Source: an uncultured Eubacteriales bacterium (GTDB lineage: Bacteria > Bacillota > Clostridia > Oscillospirales > Acutalibacteraceae). From it: a stretch of 6,037 nt of DNA. The notes below the pieces were generated by a model. It searched no databases and was not told the origin of the DNA. It was given only the letters and a program-made list of their open reading frames with translations. The translations under genes were made by a program, and so were the position numbers. Positions 5,672 through 6,037 of the stretch are shown here, one piece after another (positions within the stretch are counted from its first letter, which is position 1; each line of letters begins with the position of its first letter). Location of the stretch: the NCBI GenBank assembly GCA_934486755.1, contig CAKSQT010000085.1:1-6037 (forward strand). Reading direction: 5' to 3'.

Positions 5672-5682
5672 TCACTCTTTCT
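5672..5682 (-). promoter_or_regulatory. Probable Shine-Dalgarno site for the TTG start of ftsE
   Basis: AGAAAGAGTGA on the - strand, an imperfect match to the full Shine-Dalgarno sequence, 6 bases before TTG 5665. Together with the rare start codon it predicts modest FtsE initiation. It lies directly 3' of the hairpin at 5681-5697 and touches it. Confidence 0.45.
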
Positions 5683-5697
5683 ATCAATACTTGATAG
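5681..5697 (-). repeat. Inverted repeat across the regulator stop codon
   Basis: CTATCAA and TTGATAG form a perfect 7-bp stem with a 3-base loop. It contains the TGA stop of the regulator gene and ends at the ftsE ribosome-binding region. No U-tract follows on either strand, so it is not an intrinsic terminator. It may be an operator-like palindrome, an mRNA-processing or translation-damping hairpin, or chance. Confidence 0.45.
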
Positions 5698-6037
5698 GAT
5701 TGCTTTTAAGGTATTTATTTACCATAAGCGCAATCTTAAATATGATGGCGTGGTCAAACTCTCTCAAATCAAGACCTGTGATCTTTTTAATCTTTTCAAG
5801 GCGGTACACAAGCGTATTTCTGTGAACAAAGAGCTTTCTCGACGTTTCGGAAACGTTGAGGTTGTTTTCAAAAAATCTCTGTATAGTAAAGAGCGTTTCC
5901 TGATCAAGACTTTCAATAGAACCTCTCTTAAACACTTCTTTAAGGAATGTTTCGCAGAGGGTGGTCGGAAGCTGATATATAAGTCTTGCAATTCCGAGAT
6001 TATCATAGGAAATTATGGTCTTCTCGGTGTCGAACAC
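5684..6037 (-). CDS. PucR/CdaR-type helix-turn-helix regulator, C-terminal part (5' partial)
   Basis: The frame runs off the right edge of the window, so about 118 C-terminal residues are visible and the true start is outside. The last 65 or so residues match the PucR C-terminal helix-turn-helix (HTH_30 type): ETLFTIQRFFENNLNVSETS leads into the recognition segment KLFVHRNTLVYRLEKIKKITGLD. The HRNTL.YRL.KI signature is diagnostic. The part before it (YDNLGIARLIYQLP) matches the end of the GGDEF-like middle domain found in CdaR-type proteins. The family are DNA-binding transcription factors, often sensing small metabolites through domains that would lie upstream of this window. Its stop is 18 bases before ftsE, on the same strand, so it may regulate or simply be co-transcribed with the ftsEX operon. 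The target and ligand are unknown. Confidence 0.88.
   Translation of the reverse strand: MFDTEKTIISYDNLGIARLIYQLPTTLCETFLKEVFKRGSIESLDQETLFTIQRFFENNLNVSETSRKLFVHRNTLVYRLEKIKKITGLDLREFDHAIIFKIALMVNKYLKSNPIKY

Noticed and set aside
5764..6006. 80-codon - strand ORF in another frame of the regulator gene
   Set aside because: The PucR-type helix-turn-helix occupies the correct frame; this one has no family features and is a shadow.

Overview
The window looks like chromosomal DNA of a low-to-moderate GC Firmicute, most likely a gut-type clostridium (Oscillospiraceae/Ruminococcaceae-like). This lineage call is an inference. It rests on the SPKTG-type sortase signal, the ftsE-ftsX-M23 peptidase gene order typical of Gram-positive bacteria, purine-rich Shine-Dalgarno sites, and a C-rich double palindrome that resembles repeats I recall from that group. 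No mobile element, CRISPR array, tRNA or rRNA was seen.

Layout. At the left (1-708, + strand) is the 3' end of a large sortase-anchored surface protein. It overlaps by 8 bases a small uncharacterised 84-residue gene. These genes face the rest of the window, which is all on the - strand. The convergent gap (709-855) holds a strong hairpin terminator beside a second perfect hairpin. Next comes a 156-residue, cysteine-rich, diverged DUF1273/YpsA-like (SLOG fold) protein (856-1326) with its own extended -10 promoter. A roughly 290-base gap follows. It holds that promoter, two hairpins (one a near-ideal terminator), and a weak case for a small + strand transcript or peptide.

The right two thirds (1621-6037) is one co-directional - strand block. 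In transcription order it contains: the C-terminal end of a PucR/CdaR-type helix-turn-helix regulator; ftsE (18 bases later, TTG start); ftsX (TGATG overlap); a secreted coiled-coil M23 peptidase of the PcsB/CwlO/EnvC-like type; a hairpin terminator; a VanZ-family membrane protein; and a coiled-coil protein of unknown function (4-base overlap with the VanZ gene), closed by a second terminator.

How the genes work together. FtsE and FtsX form a membrane ABC-type complex that, in other Firmicutes, activates a coiled-coil peptidoglycan hydrolase outside the cell. The next gene encodes just such a hydrolase, with intact zinc-binding motifs. The block is therefore a complete cell-wall-cleavage module for division or elongation, with a regulator gene directly upstream and probably on the same transcript. 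Most of the window is conserved housekeeping. The less ordinary points are the degenerate Cys-rich SLOG protein, the Cys/His insertion in the M23 domain, the acidic insertion in FtsX, and the structured intergenic regions.
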